Shown: positions 46,110 through 55,492, counted from the first letter of the stretch. The stretch is 64,000 bases of DNA from JAADJA01 sp963840975 (GCA_963840975.1 CAWJBC010000016.1:141637-205636), one strand, 5' to 3'. Numbers and translations: made by a program. Notes: generated from the letters alone by a model not told the origin.

Positions 46110-46160
46110 ATCCTCTGTGAATTCTAATGTGTCCTATGTGTCTACTGTGGTAGAAATTTT
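46110..46160. repeat. Remnant of a dispersed CTCTGTG/CTATGTG-type intergenic repeat
   Basis: The sequence CTCTGTGAATTC, then TGTGTCCTATGTGTCTA and CTGTGGTAGAAATTTT, has a short-period TGTG pattern that I associate with dispersed intergenic repeats in Bacteroidota genomes. It occupies part of the 209 bp gap between xth and the radical SAM gene. No copy elsewhere in this window. Confidence 0.3.
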
Positions 46161-46259
46161 AGCCTTATGACCTTTTCTCTTTAAAATGCAAGTAGCAGGA
46201 AACAAGCAACCAGCCTTCCCCTTTCCACCTATTTTACTATTTTCGCAAAAAAATAACTC

Positions 46260-47684
46260 GTGAAGATACTGCTCGTAGGAAGTCCCCGCACGGTAATGGG
46301 TTTCAACCGTCTCACCAAGATTCCCAGCCTCAACCTGGCTTCATTGGCTGCCAATGTGGACAAAAGTTTATGTGAAATCAAAATCGCCGACCTGGTCGTA
46401 AAAGATAAAGACCCAAAGAAAGCTTTACTGGAAATATTAAATGAATACAAACCGGATTTGGCAGGCTTTACCGCCATGAGCTTTCAATACAATACCACGC
46501 TCGAACTCATCAAAGCAACCCGTCAATTTTCACCCAATATCATCACCGTTGTTGGCGGATACCATGTCACTGCCGATAAAGAAAACATCCTTGCAGGCGA
46601 TGACATGAAGTTCATTGATTTCCTGATTGACGGAGAAGGAGAAGTACCGTTCAATGAACTGATAAAAACCCTTCCCAATGGCAATGAGTTTGAAAAAGTT
46701 CCGGGCATTGCGTTCCTCAAAGATGGCAAGCCTGTAATCACGGATCGTCCCGTTCTTCTCAGTCCCGAAGAGATCAACATTCCCAACCGGAGCGCACGGA
46801 TTTACAAAAAGGGGTTTCACATCATGGGCACACCCGGCGATGTGATTGAGACTTCGAGGGGTTGTGTTTACGACTGCAATTTTTGCAGTATCCGCAACAT
46901 GTATGGCAAGACCTTCCGCAAGTTCTCCACTGAGCGCATCATGACCGATCTGGAAGATGCCCGCCGCCATGGCGCCCGCAGTATCTTCATCACCGATGAT
47001 AACATCACACTGGATGGAAAACGCTATCTTGAATTGTGCGATGAAATCGTTAAGTCAAAACTGAATATGACCTTTGCGGTTCAGGCAAGCGTAAGGGGCA
47101 TCAGGAAAACACCCGGTTTGGCGGAGGCTATGGCGCGTTCCGGGACAAAATTTGTTTTCCTTGGAATTGAAAATGTATCGGATAGTGCGCTTGAGTTCAT
47201 GCACAAAAGCAATCAGCTTAAAAGTTCTGATACCGAATGGGTGGTGAAAGAGCTAAAAAAATACAAAATCATGGTGGTGGGAGGATTTATCTTTGGACAT
47301 CCTGACGACACCAAAGAAACCCTGCTCGAAAATTTCAATTATGCCAAAAAAATCGGAATTGATATTCAGCTTTTCAACATCCTGACACCGCACCTTAAAA
47401 CAGAATTGCGTGACGAACTGATCAAGGAAGGTCTCGTTACCAACATTGATGATTATTCAAAGTATAACCATTATGCTTCCAATGTGAAGACCCGGAATCT
47501 TTCTACCGATGAACTGTTTAAAATAAGGAATGTACTTGATGCCAGGTTCCCGGTTGAATCGGGTGCTATATTCAGGTTGTTCAGGTCGTATCCAATGTTT
47601 TTTACTGGATTGATGTTTAAAATGTTGATGCAGGAGCCCCAAAATTGGTTTAATTTTACAACAGGATTTTTAAGAAGAAGTTAA
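46260..47684 (+). CDS. B12-binding radical SAM protein
   Basis: A 474-residue protein with GTG start. The N-terminal cobalamin-binding domain (residues ~1-140) shows DLAGFTAMSFQYNT and VVGGYHVTAD. The radical SAM core follows with TSRGCVYDCNFCSI (CxxxCxxC near residue 205) and ITDDNITLDGKRYLELCDEI. A C-terminal region with YPMFFTGLMFKML is less conserved. It probably catalyses methylation or a rearrangement of a lipid, hopanoid or cofactor; the class B family has many substrates and this one is not assignable. It is 12 bp upstream of the cyclophilin. Confidence 0.9.
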   Translation: MKILLVGSPRTVMGFNRLTKIPSLNLASLAANVDKSLCEIKIADLVVKDKDPKKALLEILNEYKPDLAGFTAMSFQYNTTLELIKATRQFSPNIITVVGGYHVTADKENILAGDDMKFIDFLIDGEGEVPFNELIKTLPNGNEFEKVPGIAFLKDGKPVITDRPVLLSPEEINIPNRSARIYKKGFHIMGTPGDVIETSRGCVYDCNFCSIRNMYGKTFRKFSTERIMTDLEDARRHGARSIFITDDNITLDGKRYLELCDEIVKSKLNMTFAVQASVRGIRKTPGLAEAMARSGTKFVFLGIENVSDSALEFMHKSNQLKSSDTEWVVKELKKYKIMVVGGFIFGHPDDTKETLLENFNYAKKIGIDIQLFNILTPHLKTELRDELIKEGLVTNIDDYSKYNHYASNVKTRNLSTDELFKIRNVLDARFPVESGAIFRLFRSYPMFFTGLMFKMLMQEPQNWFNFTTGFLRRS

Positions 47685-47696
47685 AATACAACACAG

Positions 47697-48329
47697 ATGA
47701 ATGCAACCTTCAAAAATTTGTTCATTTCCATAATAGCTATTACGTTAATAGTCGTTTCCTGTAAAAAAGATGAAGAGAAAGAGCCGGAAACTCCGCCGAC
47801 GAAATATGAAGTTGTGAAAGTAGATACCGATTTTGGTAATTTCATGATCTGGTTATATGATGTAACGCCGCTCCATAGAAATAATTTCCTGACACTTACG
47901 GGGCAAGGTTTTTATGATAGCTTGCTTTTTCACAGGGTGGATTATGATTTTGTTATCCAGGGTGGCGATCCGGAAGGAACAGGTTACGGTGGTCCGGGAT
48001 ATGAAATTCCGGCAGAGATCATTGATACAATGCACCATGTTTATGGCGCTGTTGGCGCAGCCCGTCAGGCTGATTTTTACAATCCTGAGAGGAAATCGAA
48101 CGGATCGCAGTTTTATATTGTTTGCGATCCGATTGGCGAATCTTTTCTGGATGGGAAATATACCGTATTTGGTTATGTGTTTAATGGCATGGAAACCGTT
48201 TTCAATATTTCACAGGTGGCTGTTGATACCAATGACAGACCCATCAGCGATGTGTTTATGAAAAAACTGACCATTGAAAAATACACTGCCGATGAACTCA
48301 GAAACAACTTTGGTTTTGTGATACCCTGA
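47697..48329 (+). CDS. Cyclophilin-type peptidylprolyl isomerase, lipoprotein
   Basis: A 210-residue protein with a lipoprotein signal (IVVSCKKDEEKE, Cys22). The cyclophilin domain shows FGNFMIWLYDVTPLHRNNFL, YDSLLFHRVDYDFVIQGGDPEGTGYGGPGYEIPAE, and SQFYIVCDPIG with FGYVFNGMETVFNIS. It should catalyse proline isomerisation of exported proteins. The Phe/His active-site block FHRV is intact. Confidence 0.94.
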   Translation: MNATFKNLFISIIAITLIVVSCKKDEEKEPETPPTKYEVVKVDTDFGNFMIWLYDVTPLHRNNFLTLTGQGFYDSLLFHRVDYDFVIQGGDPEGTGYGGPGYEIPAEIIDTMHHVYGAVGAARQADFYNPERKSNGSQFYIVCDPIGESFLDGKYTVFGYVFNGMETVFNISQVAVDTNDRPISDVFMKKLTIEKYTADELRNNFGFVIP

Positions 48330-48410
48330 TGGTTTCAAGGACAGAATTAGGGATAAATATGAAATCCTGGTTCACAACAATTTCATGTAGCCAATCGTTT
48401 TTTAGGAGCA

Positions 48411-48803
48411 ATGAAAAAGTTAATTTTTCCCATATTATGCCTCATGATTATTGCTGGTTGTTCCTCCAATAAAGATCTGGTAAGGATTGAAGATCATCCT
48501 GGTGCGAGCGACTCAACGCAATATGAATTGATAGTGGATGAACCGGGATACATTTCATGGATGGCAACCAACAGCAAACCTGAATGGTACCACGAAAAAG
48601 AATTTTACCATAGCTGGAACATTCTTTTCACCACTGAATTCAATTATCGTGTTTTGCATTCCAATAGCGGACATCCTTTTACTGAAAGGATCAATTATGA
48701 TCCGCAAACCGACTATGGAACTGAGGTTGAATTTAAATTGTACTGGTACTTTAAATTCATCGAATACAAGTACAAAACCAGGTTATACATTTCAAACCGT
48801 TAA
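48411..48803 (+). CDS. DUF6146-like lipoprotein
   Basis: A 130-residue protein with a lipoprotein signal (MIIAGCSSNKDLV, Cys17). YELIVDEPGYISWMATNSKPEWYHEKEFYHSWN, then EFNYRV and INYDPQTDYGTEVEFKLYWYFKFIEYKYKTRLYI match what I recall of the DUF6146 family, confined mostly to Bacteroidota. Function unknown. It lies 81 bp after the cyclophilin gene. Confidence 0.75.
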   Translation: MKKLIFPILCLMIIAGCSSNKDLVRIEDHPGASDSTQYELIVDEPGYISWMATNSKPEWYHEKEFYHSWNILFTTEFNYRVLHSNSGHPFTERINYDPQTDYGTEVEFKLYWYFKFIEYKYKTRLYISNR

Positions 48804-48929
48804 GTTTTTATACAAATATTCAGGCGGAAGAATTATTTTCGGGGGTTATTCCAATTTCGCAATAAATTTTCGTTGTTTTGCTGAAACTTAAACCGGGAAA
48901 CACAGTTTAAGGAATTATAAGTCAAAGCA

Positions 48930-49217
48930 ATGAATACAGAAGTGATACATGAGAAAAACAGGTTCTTCAAAAAGGTTGACGGACTCGACTGCGAACTTGA
49001 ATATTTTCTTTATAACAACGATACAATAGAATTTTATCATACTTATGTTCCTGAACCTTTAAGGGGAAGGGGGCTGGCTGGGGAGATCATACAGGAAGGG
49101 CTGGATTATGCACTTGCCAATAACTACAAGGTTATTCCTTCGTGTTCGGCGGTGAAAAAATTTATGGACCGACATCCTAAGTACAACGAATTTGCGAAGC
49201 GACCAGACGCCTGCTAA
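48930..49217 (+). CDS. YjdJ-type GNAT N-acetyltransferase
   Basis: A 95-residue short GNAT protein. FYHTYVPEPLRGRGLAGEIIQEGLDYALANNYKVIPSCSAVKKFMDRHPKYNEF matches the acetyl-CoA binding (R-G-R-G-L) and C-terminal part of the small YjdJ-like family. Substrate unknown. It ends 41 bp before a strong bidirectional hairpin. Confidence 0.88.
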   Translation: MNTEVIHEKNRFFKKVDGLDCELEYFLYNNDTIEFYHTYVPEPLRGRGLAGEIIQEGLDYALANNYKVIPSCSAVKKFMDRHPKYNEFAKRPDAC

Positions 49218-49257
49218 GAATTAGAATTACCCCCTGAACTTTATCAGGTTACATGAA

Positions 49258-49282
49258 AAAGCCCCGCCGACGGCGGGGCTTT
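49258..49282. terminator. Bidirectional intrinsic terminator between GNAT and korB
   Basis: AAAGCCCCGCC-GAC-GGCGGGGCTTT forms an 11 bp GC-rich stem with a 3-base loop. It is preceded by an A-run (49256-49260) and followed by a short T-run (49280-49282), so it can end transcription of both convergent genes. Confidence 0.85.
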
Positions 49283-49303
49283 GACTTATGTGATGATTGA
49301 GGA

Positions 49304-50338
49304 TTAAATTTCCCAGGTTTTTCCACTGTGTAGCAAATCGTCCATACATTTTATCGGACTGGTTTCTTTTTCAGAAGCGATGATCTGTTCCATCCTCGAA
49401 TCATAAGTAAAATTAGTAACGGATCGGATCACACCCAAAGCAATCGGGAAGGAGGGTGGCGCCATTTTGGAAAGCATAACATGGATACCGGTATCGTGCT
49501 GGTATTTATCATGAACCAATAAGTCCTTTTCGGTTATGCCGTTTTCGTTTAATTTGACAACTTCAAGCTGGGTTCCTTTCAAAACAATTCCTTTATCGTT
49601 GTTTTTTCCGAAGATCATGGGTTCGCCATGCCTGAGGAACAATTGATTTTCATCCTTGGTTTCGCGTGAAGCAACATCAGCGTGAACATTGTTATAGAAA
49701 ATAACACAGTTCTGTAAAATTTCAATCAGCGAAGTTCCTTTGTGTTTTCCGGTTTCGAACATCACCTCTGCCATCATCTTTGGGTTGTTGTCAACCACTC
49801 TTGCAAAGAATGTTCCCTGGGCGCCAATGGCAAGTTCCCCAACATTGAAAGGATGCTCAATGGTTCCCTGAGGTGAAGTTTTTGTTTTTTTACCGGCAGG
49901 TGTTGTAGGAGAATATTGTCCCTTTGTCAATCCGTAAATTTTGTTGTTGAACAACATCACGTTGATGTCAATGTTTCTCCTTAAAAGGTGGATAAAATGG
50001 TTTCCGCCAATGGCAAGTGAATCACCATCGCCGGTGATCATCCAGACATGCAAGTTGGGATTGGTGATCTTAATTCCTGAAGCAAGGGGAGCGGCTCTTC
50101 CATGAATTCCATGAAAACCATAAGTCTTCACATAGTAAGGGAAGCGCGAAGAACAACCTATACCTGAAACCACAACCACATCCTGTTTGCGAACACCAAG
50201 TTCGGGAAGCACTTTCAAAAAGGAGGATAAAATGGCATGGTCGCCACAACCCGGGCACCATTTTACCATTTGATCGCTTGTAAAATCTTCCTTGGTCAGC
50301 GGGGCCAAATCCTGAGGATTTATAACTTCATTAGTCAT
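49304..50338 (-). CDS. korB: 2-oxoacid:ferredoxin oxidoreductase subunit beta
   Basis: A 344-residue protein with TPP-binding features: KWCPGCGDHAIL near the start, GRAAPLASGIK, and GDGDSLAIGGNHFIHLLRRNIDINVMLFNN with the Mg/TPP motif GDGD. KIYGLTKGQYSPTTP and ASRETKDENQLFLRHGEP are typical of the 2-oxoglutarate/pyruvate-type KorB. It forms the enzyme with the alpha subunit encoded directly upstream (2 bp apart), yielding acyl-CoA and reduced ferredoxin; it points to anaerobic or low-oxygen metabolism. Confidence 0.95.
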   Translation of the reverse strand: MTNEVINPQDLAPLTKEDFTSDQMVKWCPGCGDHAILSSFLKVLPELGVRKQDVVVVSGIGCSSRFPYYVKTYGFHGIHGRAAPLASGIKITNPNLHVWMITGDGDSLAIGGNHFIHLLRRNIDINVMLFNNKIYGLTKGQYSPTTPAGKKTKTSPQGTIEHPFNVGELAIGAQGTFFARVVDNNPKMMAEVMFETGKHKGTSLIEILQNCVIFYNNVHADVASRETKDENQLFLRHGEPMIFGKNNDKGIVLKGTQLEVVKLNENGITEKDLLVHDKYQHDTGIHVMLSKMAPPSFPIALGVIRSVTNFTYDSRMEQIIASEKETSPIKCMDDLLHSGKTWEI

Positions 50339-50340
50339 GA

Positions 50341-52194
50341 TTAGTTCTCCTCTAATATTTCGTTAAATTTTTCAACTAATTCTGAGACCATAAAGGGCAA
50401 TCCCTGAATTTTATTGTATTGATGGAATTTGAATTGCTGGAAATTCATCCGCAGGTACAATACAAATTGTCCCAGGTTTAATTCAGGGACCACGATCTTT
50501 TTAAACTTGCTAAAGATTTCAGTTGTATTGTTTGGCAATGGATTGATATAATGAAAATGAGCAAGACTTATTTTTTTTCCCTGGCTCTGCAATTCTTTTA
50601 CCGCCTCAATCATAACGCCAAAAGTTCCCCCCCAGCTTACTACCAATAAATCACCGCTATCTTCTCCAATAATCTTCTGGTCGTCAATGTAATTTGCTAC
50701 CCTTCTTACTTTTTCAGCCCTGAGTTCACACATGATCTGATGGTTTTCGGGGTCGTGCGATACATTACCTGACACGTCTTCTTTTTCAAGACCACCAATA
50801 CGGTGACGCAATCCAAGTGTGCCTGGTATTGCCCACGACCGGTTTAACTTTTCAGGATCCCTTAGGTACGGACGGTAAATCAGGTCTTCGGCTTCAACAA
50901 TTGGCGGTTTTATCGGTTTCAAATCGGACATTTTGGGTATTTTAAAACCTTCCGATCCATTAGCAAGATAGCCATCAGTAAGCAGAATGACGGGTGTCAT
51001 GTGTTCCAATGCTACTTTTGCGGCTTCATAAGCATAATAAAAGCAATTGGATGAAGATGACGCAGCAATAACAACTACCGGCGATTCACCATTTCGTCCG
51101 AATAAGGCCTGCAGCAAGTCAGATTGCTCGGATTTTGTAGGCATTCCAGTGGAAGGGCCTGCACGCTGAACATCCACAATTACAAGGGGAAGTTCAGTCA
51201 TCACAGCCAGTCCGATCGCTTCGCTTTTCAATGAAAGTCCGGGACCGGACGTTGTTGTAACGGCAAATGCTCCGGCAAAACTGGCACCGATGGAGGATAC
51301 AATTCCTGCGATTTCATCTTCGGCTTGCAATACTTTAGCGCCAAGCGATTTATGTAAAGAAAGCTCCTGAAGAATTTCTGTGGCCGGGGTGATTGGATAG
51401 GAACCTAAAAATAAATCCCTGCCGGATTTTTCAGCAGCAGCCAAAAGTCCCCAGGCGGTAGCTACATTTCCGGTAATATTGCGGTAAGTACCTTTTTCAA
51501 GAGCGGCAGGCTCAACTTTGTAGGTTATACCGCTTAACGCTTCTATGGTATCGGCAAAATTGTAACCGGCTCTTAAAATACGTTTGTTCGATTCAACTAC
51601 AATTGGATTTGCTTTGAATTTTTTCTCAAAGTACTCATCGGCTGTATCCAATTCACGGTTAAACACAAAGAACATGATCCCAAGTGCAAACATATTCCTG
51701 CTTTTCAACACCATTTTGCTGTCAAGCCCAAGGTCCTCAACACTATTCTTTGTCATTGAACTGATCGGAGCTTTAATCAGGTTATAACCAACCAGTGAAC
51801 CATCTGTTAACGGATTGGAGGAATAGCCAGCCTTTTCTAAAGCTTTATCACTAAACGTTTCTGTATCAACAATGATGGTTCCGCCTTTTTTCACCCATCG
51901 TAAATTCTTATTAAGCGGAGCCGGGTTCATCGCGACAAGTACATCGGCAAGATCGCCGGATGTATAAATCTCTTTGTGACCAAAATGGATTTGAAATCCT
52001 GAAACCCCTGAAACCGTTCCTTGCGGAGCTCTAATTTCTGCAGGATAATCAGGAAAAGTTGCAAAATCGTTACCCGCTAATGCAGCAGCTTCGGAAAAGA
52101 GATTTCCGGTAAGTTGCATTCCGTCACCAGAATCGCCGGCAAATCGTACAACCACATTTTCCAATTCCACTACCTTCTGTCGTTTGGCAGTCAT
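50341..52194 (-). CDS. korA: 2-oxoacid:acceptor oxidoreductase subunit alpha (gamma-alpha fusion)
   Basis: A 617-residue protein of fused gamma and alpha parts. The N-terminal ~200 residues are the gamma domain (VRFAGDSGDGMQLTGNLFSEAAAL). The alpha pyrimidine-binding domain follows (GSYPITPATEILQELS, ITTTSGPGLSLKSEAIGLAVMTELPLVIVDVQRAGPSTGMPTKSEQ-type block). The C-terminal domain has NGSEGFKIP and SWGGTFGVMIEAV. With KorB it oxidises 2-oxoglutarate or a related 2-oxoacid. It is the first gene of the korAB operon, with an ~840 bp region upstream. Confidence 0.95.
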   Translation of the reverse strand: MTAKRQKVVELENVVVRFAGDSGDGMQLTGNLFSEAAALAGNDFATFPDYPAEIRAPQGTVSGVSGFQIHFGHKEIYTSGDLADVLVAMNPAPLNKNLRWVKKGGTIIVDTETFSDKALEKAGYSSNPLTDGSLVGYNLIKAPISSMTKNSVEDLGLDSKMVLKSRNMFALGIMFFVFNRELDTADEYFEKKFKANPIVVESNKRILRAGYNFADTIEALSGITYKVEPAALEKGTYRNITGNVATAWGLLAAAEKSGRDLFLGSYPITPATEILQELSLHKSLGAKVLQAEDEIAGIVSSIGASFAGAFAVTTTSGPGLSLKSEAIGLAVMTELPLVIVDVQRAGPSTGMPTKSEQSDLLQALFGRNGESPVVVIAASSSSNCFYYAYEAAKVALEHMTPVILLTDGYLANGSEGFKIPKMSDLKPIKPPIVEAEDLIYRPYLRDPEKLNRSWAIPGTLGLRHRIGGLEKEDVSGNVSHDPENHQIMCELRAEKVRRVANYIDDQKIIGEDSGDLLVVSWGGTFGVMIEAVKELQSQGKKISLAHFHYINPLPNNTTEIFSKFKKIVVPELNLGQFVLYLRMNFQQFKFHQYNKIQGLPFMVSELVEKFNEILEEN

Positions 52195-52423
52195 TCTGAA
52201 AGTTTTTAAATTGGGGCAAATTTAAATGTTTTATTTTGTTATCATCTGTAAAACTTTACAAATTTTTAAGGTTTCAAGATTGGGTTTTTCTATTGTTAGT
52301 TCCGTCCGTATAGTGCGACAACGCAACCCTTCTAATAAAACTAATCCGGAAATAATTATTCTATTGTAACTGAAGAGTATATTATTAGCCATTAATTTTT
52401 CTAAACTTAGCGTAGTAATGAGC

Positions 52424-52709
52424 AGGGGTATAAGGGGAATAATGGAATTGAGGAAAGATCAGGTTTTGGTTTTACATTTATTATTTGAGTCCACTCCGAA
52501 AAGTAATTTTTTGCCACGAAAGCACAAAAGCACTAAATTTCACTAAAATTAGTTTATTGATTTTCCGTCTTTTGTGGGTTTTCGTGATTTAGAGTTTTCG
52601 TGGCATTCTCCCTTTTTTGGCTTTTCGGAGTGGACTCTTATTTTATTTCCAACCAGACTGCATTATCTAAAACGTTTTTTCCCATTATACCTCTATTTCC
52701 CCTATACCA
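52424..52709. repeat. Nested inverted-repeat element upstream of korA
   Basis: GAGTCCACTCCGAAAAG at 52487-52503 and its exact complement at 52621-52637 form a 17 bp perfect inverted repeat. Inside them TGCCACGAAA (52512-52521) and its complement (52596-52605) form a second pair, with a low-complexity CACTAAA/CACGAAA interior. An outer imperfect pair (GGGGTATAAGGGGAATAATGG at 52425-52445 and 52681-52708) extends it. Size ~285 bp, non-coding. The rest of the korA upstream gap (52195-53067) shows nothing recognisable. Confidence 0.75.
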
Positions 52710-53067
52710 CATAACAAATTCTTATTCCGCCAAATATGAGATTGTTAGCGGACTGATCAGTCACCTTTTATTTTCAATTTTTGAAAAGTCTGATGGGTTG
52801 CTCCGTTAAAAAATCGTTAAAAAAACTTAAATGGATAAGAAGTCATTAAGTTGTTGCGTTCTTGAATTGTTTTTGTCCTGATTTGGTTTTTCATCCAACA
52901 GGTCGTTTCAAAAAGGGATTTAAAAAAAGTGTTAATAATTAAATTAAAAAACTATGATTGAATAACTTACATGAAATGGCACACAATTGGAATTTAAACT
53001 TTTACCAGTCATTAAGTGAAAAACAAATGGTGTGCTATCAATTATTAATGAACTTAAACTTGAAGCT

Positions 53068-53247
53068 ATGCTAAAATACACTGAGATCGTTTTACAAAAA
53101 GTAAGTTTTAACAAAGATTTATTTAAAAAAGAATTAAAAAAAGCGCTGAAATGGTTGAAGAGGGAGGAGGCTATTATCCTCAGGAATTGGTGTATTATAA
53201 ATTATGGCGCTGTTTATATGGATGTGATTAACGAAGTTTACAATTAA
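53068..53247 (+). CDS. Small conserved-looking hypothetical protein
   Basis: A 59-residue protein starting at ATG 53068 (MLKYTEIVLQKVSFNKDLFKKELKKALKWLK), with a helical, Lys-rich N-terminal half and an aromatic end. It resembles short hypothetical proteins of Bacteroidota I recall, but I cannot name a family. It overlaps the convergent queD by four bases (53244-53247). Support is moderate. Confidence 0.45.
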   Translation: MLKYTEIVLQKVSFNKDLFKKELKKALKWLKREEAIILRNWCIINYGAVYMDVINEVYN

Positions 53248-53696
53248 TCGGATTGATCCTCTGAAAACCAATCGGCATAACTCGTCGCTGTTTCTCTTAA
53301 TCTGAGACTGAATAATTGTATATTATCAGGCAGCCTGCCCGAAATCCTTGCAGCAAAGTCCGCCACCAGGTTCTCACTCGTAGGTTGGTATTCAACAAGA
53401 ATCAGTTTGTCAAATAAATCTTTGGATTCCTTTAAATGCTCATGAGGTGTTTTAGCGTTCAGCACGAGGGCATGATCAAATAAATCCACCACCGTTTCTT
53501 TTACTATTTTTTTCAGATCACCAAAATCAATCACCATCCCCAGTTTTGGATCGCTTGTTTTTTCAATCGGATTGCCAACAACCGTAACAGAAAGACCATA
53601 AGAATGTCCATGAACAAACCTGCACGAACCGTCATAACCCAAAAGGGCATGTGCCATTTCGAAAGTGAATTCTTTAGTAACTCTAATCCTGGACAT
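53244..53696 (-). CDS. queD: 6-carboxytetrahydropterin synthase (QueD/PTPS family)
   Basis: A 150-residue protein from ATG 53696 (MSRIRVTKEFTFEMAHALLGYDG), chosen over an upstream TTG start (53723) that would add nine untypical residues. Zinc-binding and catalytic motifs are visible: EMAHALLGYDGSCRFVHGHSY (catalytic Cys in GSCR, His in HGHSY), FGDLKKIVKETV with DHALVLN, and a Glu in RLRETATSYADW. It makes the queuosine precursor. A TAATTTTG -7-like box at 53728-53721 (minus) gives a leader of about 20 bases. It is convergent with the small gene. Confidence 0.93.
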   Translation of the reverse strand: MSRIRVTKEFTFEMAHALLGYDGSCRFVHGHSYGLSVTVVGNPIEKTSDPKLGMVIDFGDLKKIVKETVVDLFDHALVLNAKTPHEHLKESKDLFDKLILVEYQPTSENLVADFAARISGRLPDNIQLFSLRLRETATSYADWFSEDQSD

Positions 53697-53876
53697 CAGA
53701 TCAATGGTATTAATTTGCGGCAAAATTAATTAATTTATTGATGGTTTGTTTCTATCAGCAGATAACTTAGTGAAACTTTCAAAATAACTTCCCCGAAACT
53801 CTATCTGATATTTTGCATTTCAAATTAAAATCATTTGAAAAAAATTTAGAGCAATAAATGAATCTGTGTTAATAAT

Positions 53877-54035
53877 GTCGTCCCTAACGGGACTTGATTA
53901 CCTGCCGCTAACTTTTCTACCAATATTCCGTCCCTCTGGGACTATCCCGATAGGGATAACATATTGGTAGAAAGAAATATAAAAATTTGAATAAGTCCGG
54001 AAGGGACGAAATAGTAATTATCCTGATGGCAGGTA
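53877..54035. repeat. Nested-hairpin intergenic repeat
   Basis: A ~160 bp structured element in the gap between queD and the AAA_14 gene. The outer pair is TACCTGCC (53899-53906) with GGCAGGTA (54028-54035). A perfect inner pair, TTTCTACCAATAT (53914-53926) and its complement (53961-53973), encloses 34 bases with GTCCCTCTGGGAC and CCCGATAGGG mini-hairpins. The flanks carry CGTCCCTAACGGGAC and its partial mirror TCCGGAAGGGACG. It looks like a dispersed non-coding repeat; translated, it yields only a spurious peptide. Confidence 0.8.
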
Positions 54036-54195
54036 GATTTGCTATCTTCAACTTTTGAATTAAGGAAGTTATTTTGGAATCTTTACTTAGCAAGTAAACC
54101 ACAATTGAAAATTGAAAACCCTTCAAAATCTCCCTTGGTTGGACTTATATCCTGGGAAAGAAAATGGAAATCCCATTTCATATAGTTGACTTTTT

Positions 54196-55323
54196 CTAAC
54201 AGACGAATTCAAAATAATTATCTCTATTAACAATATCATAAGTTGCCTCAGCGTAAGTGTTGAGCCATAAAGCTGGTGCATGTTTTATATCAGACGACCA
54301 TTTGAATTCGTAACCGAAAAGTTTTCCTTCTCGTTCTTCCACAAAATCCACTTCCTTTTTGGTCCACGACCTCCAGAAAAAATTATTGGCATACAAAGGT
54401 TGATATGACTGCTTTTTGATGCGCTCCATTACCATAAAATTTTCCCATAATTGCCCAATATCATTTCTCAATTCCAAAGCATTAAAATTGGCGATTACAG
54501 CATTGCGTATGCCGTTATCAAAAAAATAATATTTGGGTTTTTTTGTAATTTCTTTTCTCTGATTTCTGCTATATCCTCTCAGGGAATAAATAATAAATGA
54601 CTTTTCAAGAAGCTCCAGATATCTGCTCACCGTTTTATTATCAATACGAAGGTTGTTCGAAAGTTCATTTGTGGAAACCTCATTTCCGATTTGAAAAGCA
54701 AGCAGGCGTAACAGATCAATCAATAGTTGAGGATTCCTTATCCGTTCGAAAGCCAGAATATCTTTGAACAGATAAGACCCGGTAATTTCATTTAATATCA
54801 TCGTTTTAGCTGACAGGGTGTTTGCGGTGAGAACAGATGGATAACTTCCGAAAATAAGAAACTCACCCAGTTTTTCCTTTAATTCAAATTGATTAAAATG
54901 ATGTTGCATTTCCATTTGAGATATTGGATAAAGGAAAAGAGTCCGCTTGCGACCGGTCAGCGGTTCACCGGTTTGCCCTGCAAGTTCAAAGGAAGACGAA
55001 CCTGTTGCGATAACATTGATGCCGGGAATATGATCCACCATAAGTTTCATTGCAATCCCGATGTCAGGTATCTTTTGCGCTTCATCAATGGCTATTAGTT
55101 CATACCCTTCACAAAACGATTTGATTTCACTTAAACTTTGAGAAGATAGGGTTCTCTGGATTAAAATATCGTCTCCCGCTACAATCTTAAATTTTAATTT
55201 GGTTTCCGAAAGATAATTATTTATCAATGTAGTTTTTCCAACCTGGCGGGGACCCATGATAACCACAACCTTATTTGGTTCCAAAAAATTATCAAGTTCC
55301 TGGTATTTCCGATAGATTTTCAT
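54196..55323 (-). CDS. AAA_14/DUF4143 ATPase
   Basis: A 375-residue protein. The N-terminal AAA domain has Walker A GPRQVGKTT (residues ~24-32), Walker B LIAIDEAQKIP near residue 80, and IATGSSSFELAGQ. The C-terminal half is the DUF4143 nuclease-like region: ELSNNLRIDNKTVSRYLELLEKSFIIYSL and KYYFFDNGIRNAVI, ending KEVDFVEEREGKLFGYEFKWS. The family is common, often linked to mobile or defence contexts, with unclear function. It is next to a repeat and alone on the minus strand. Confidence 0.93.
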   Translation of the reverse strand: MKIYRKYQELDNFLEPNKVVVIMGPRQVGKTTLINNYLSETKLKFKIVAGDDILIQRTLSSQSLSEIKSFCEGYELIAIDEAQKIPDIGIAMKLMVDHIPGINVIATGSSSFELAGQTGEPLTGRKRTLFLYPISQMEMQHHFNQFELKEKLGEFLIFGSYPSVLTANTLSAKTMILNEITGSYLFKDILAFERIRNPQLLIDLLRLLAFQIGNEVSTNELSNNLRIDNKTVSRYLELLEKSFIIYSLRGYSRNQRKEITKKPKYYFFDNGIRNAVIANFNALELRNDIGQLWENFMVMERIKKQSYQPLYANNFFWRSWTKKEVDFVEEREGKLFGYEFKWSSDIKHAPALWLNTYAEATYDIVNRDNYFEFVC

Positions 55324-55484
55324 TTGCCTGTTTTAAAAGCAAAATTAAATTATTTGGATCGAAACTCCAAGAAATAAGTCAATTATATGGACTTAAGTTC
55401 TTTTAAATACTGATTTGACTGCATATTGTGGCTTTATTCTTTTATGCTCAGTTTCATTTCAAGAATGGGGAATAAACAGTTGTT

Positions 55485-55492
55485 TAACTTTG
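55485..55492 (+). promoter_or_regulatory. -7 promoter element of endonuclease IV gene
   Basis: TAACTTTG matches TAnnTTTG and lies 31 bases before the ATG. A degenerate TTTC is ~29-33 bases upstream, so the -33 box is weak. Confidence 0.4.

Noticed and set aside
49304..52194. Pyruvate:ferredoxin oxidoreductase
   Set aside because: The two-subunit layout and gamma-alpha fusion fit the 2-oxoglutarate/KorAB type better than single-chain PFOR.
53917..54126. 69-codon frame over the nested-hairpin repeat
   Set aside because: It follows the repeat structure and has no start context or homology sense.
54196..55323. Defence-system assignment for the AAA_14/DUF4143 protein
   Set aside because: The family is widespread; no restriction, toxin or other defence gene is adjacent, so no defence claim is made.
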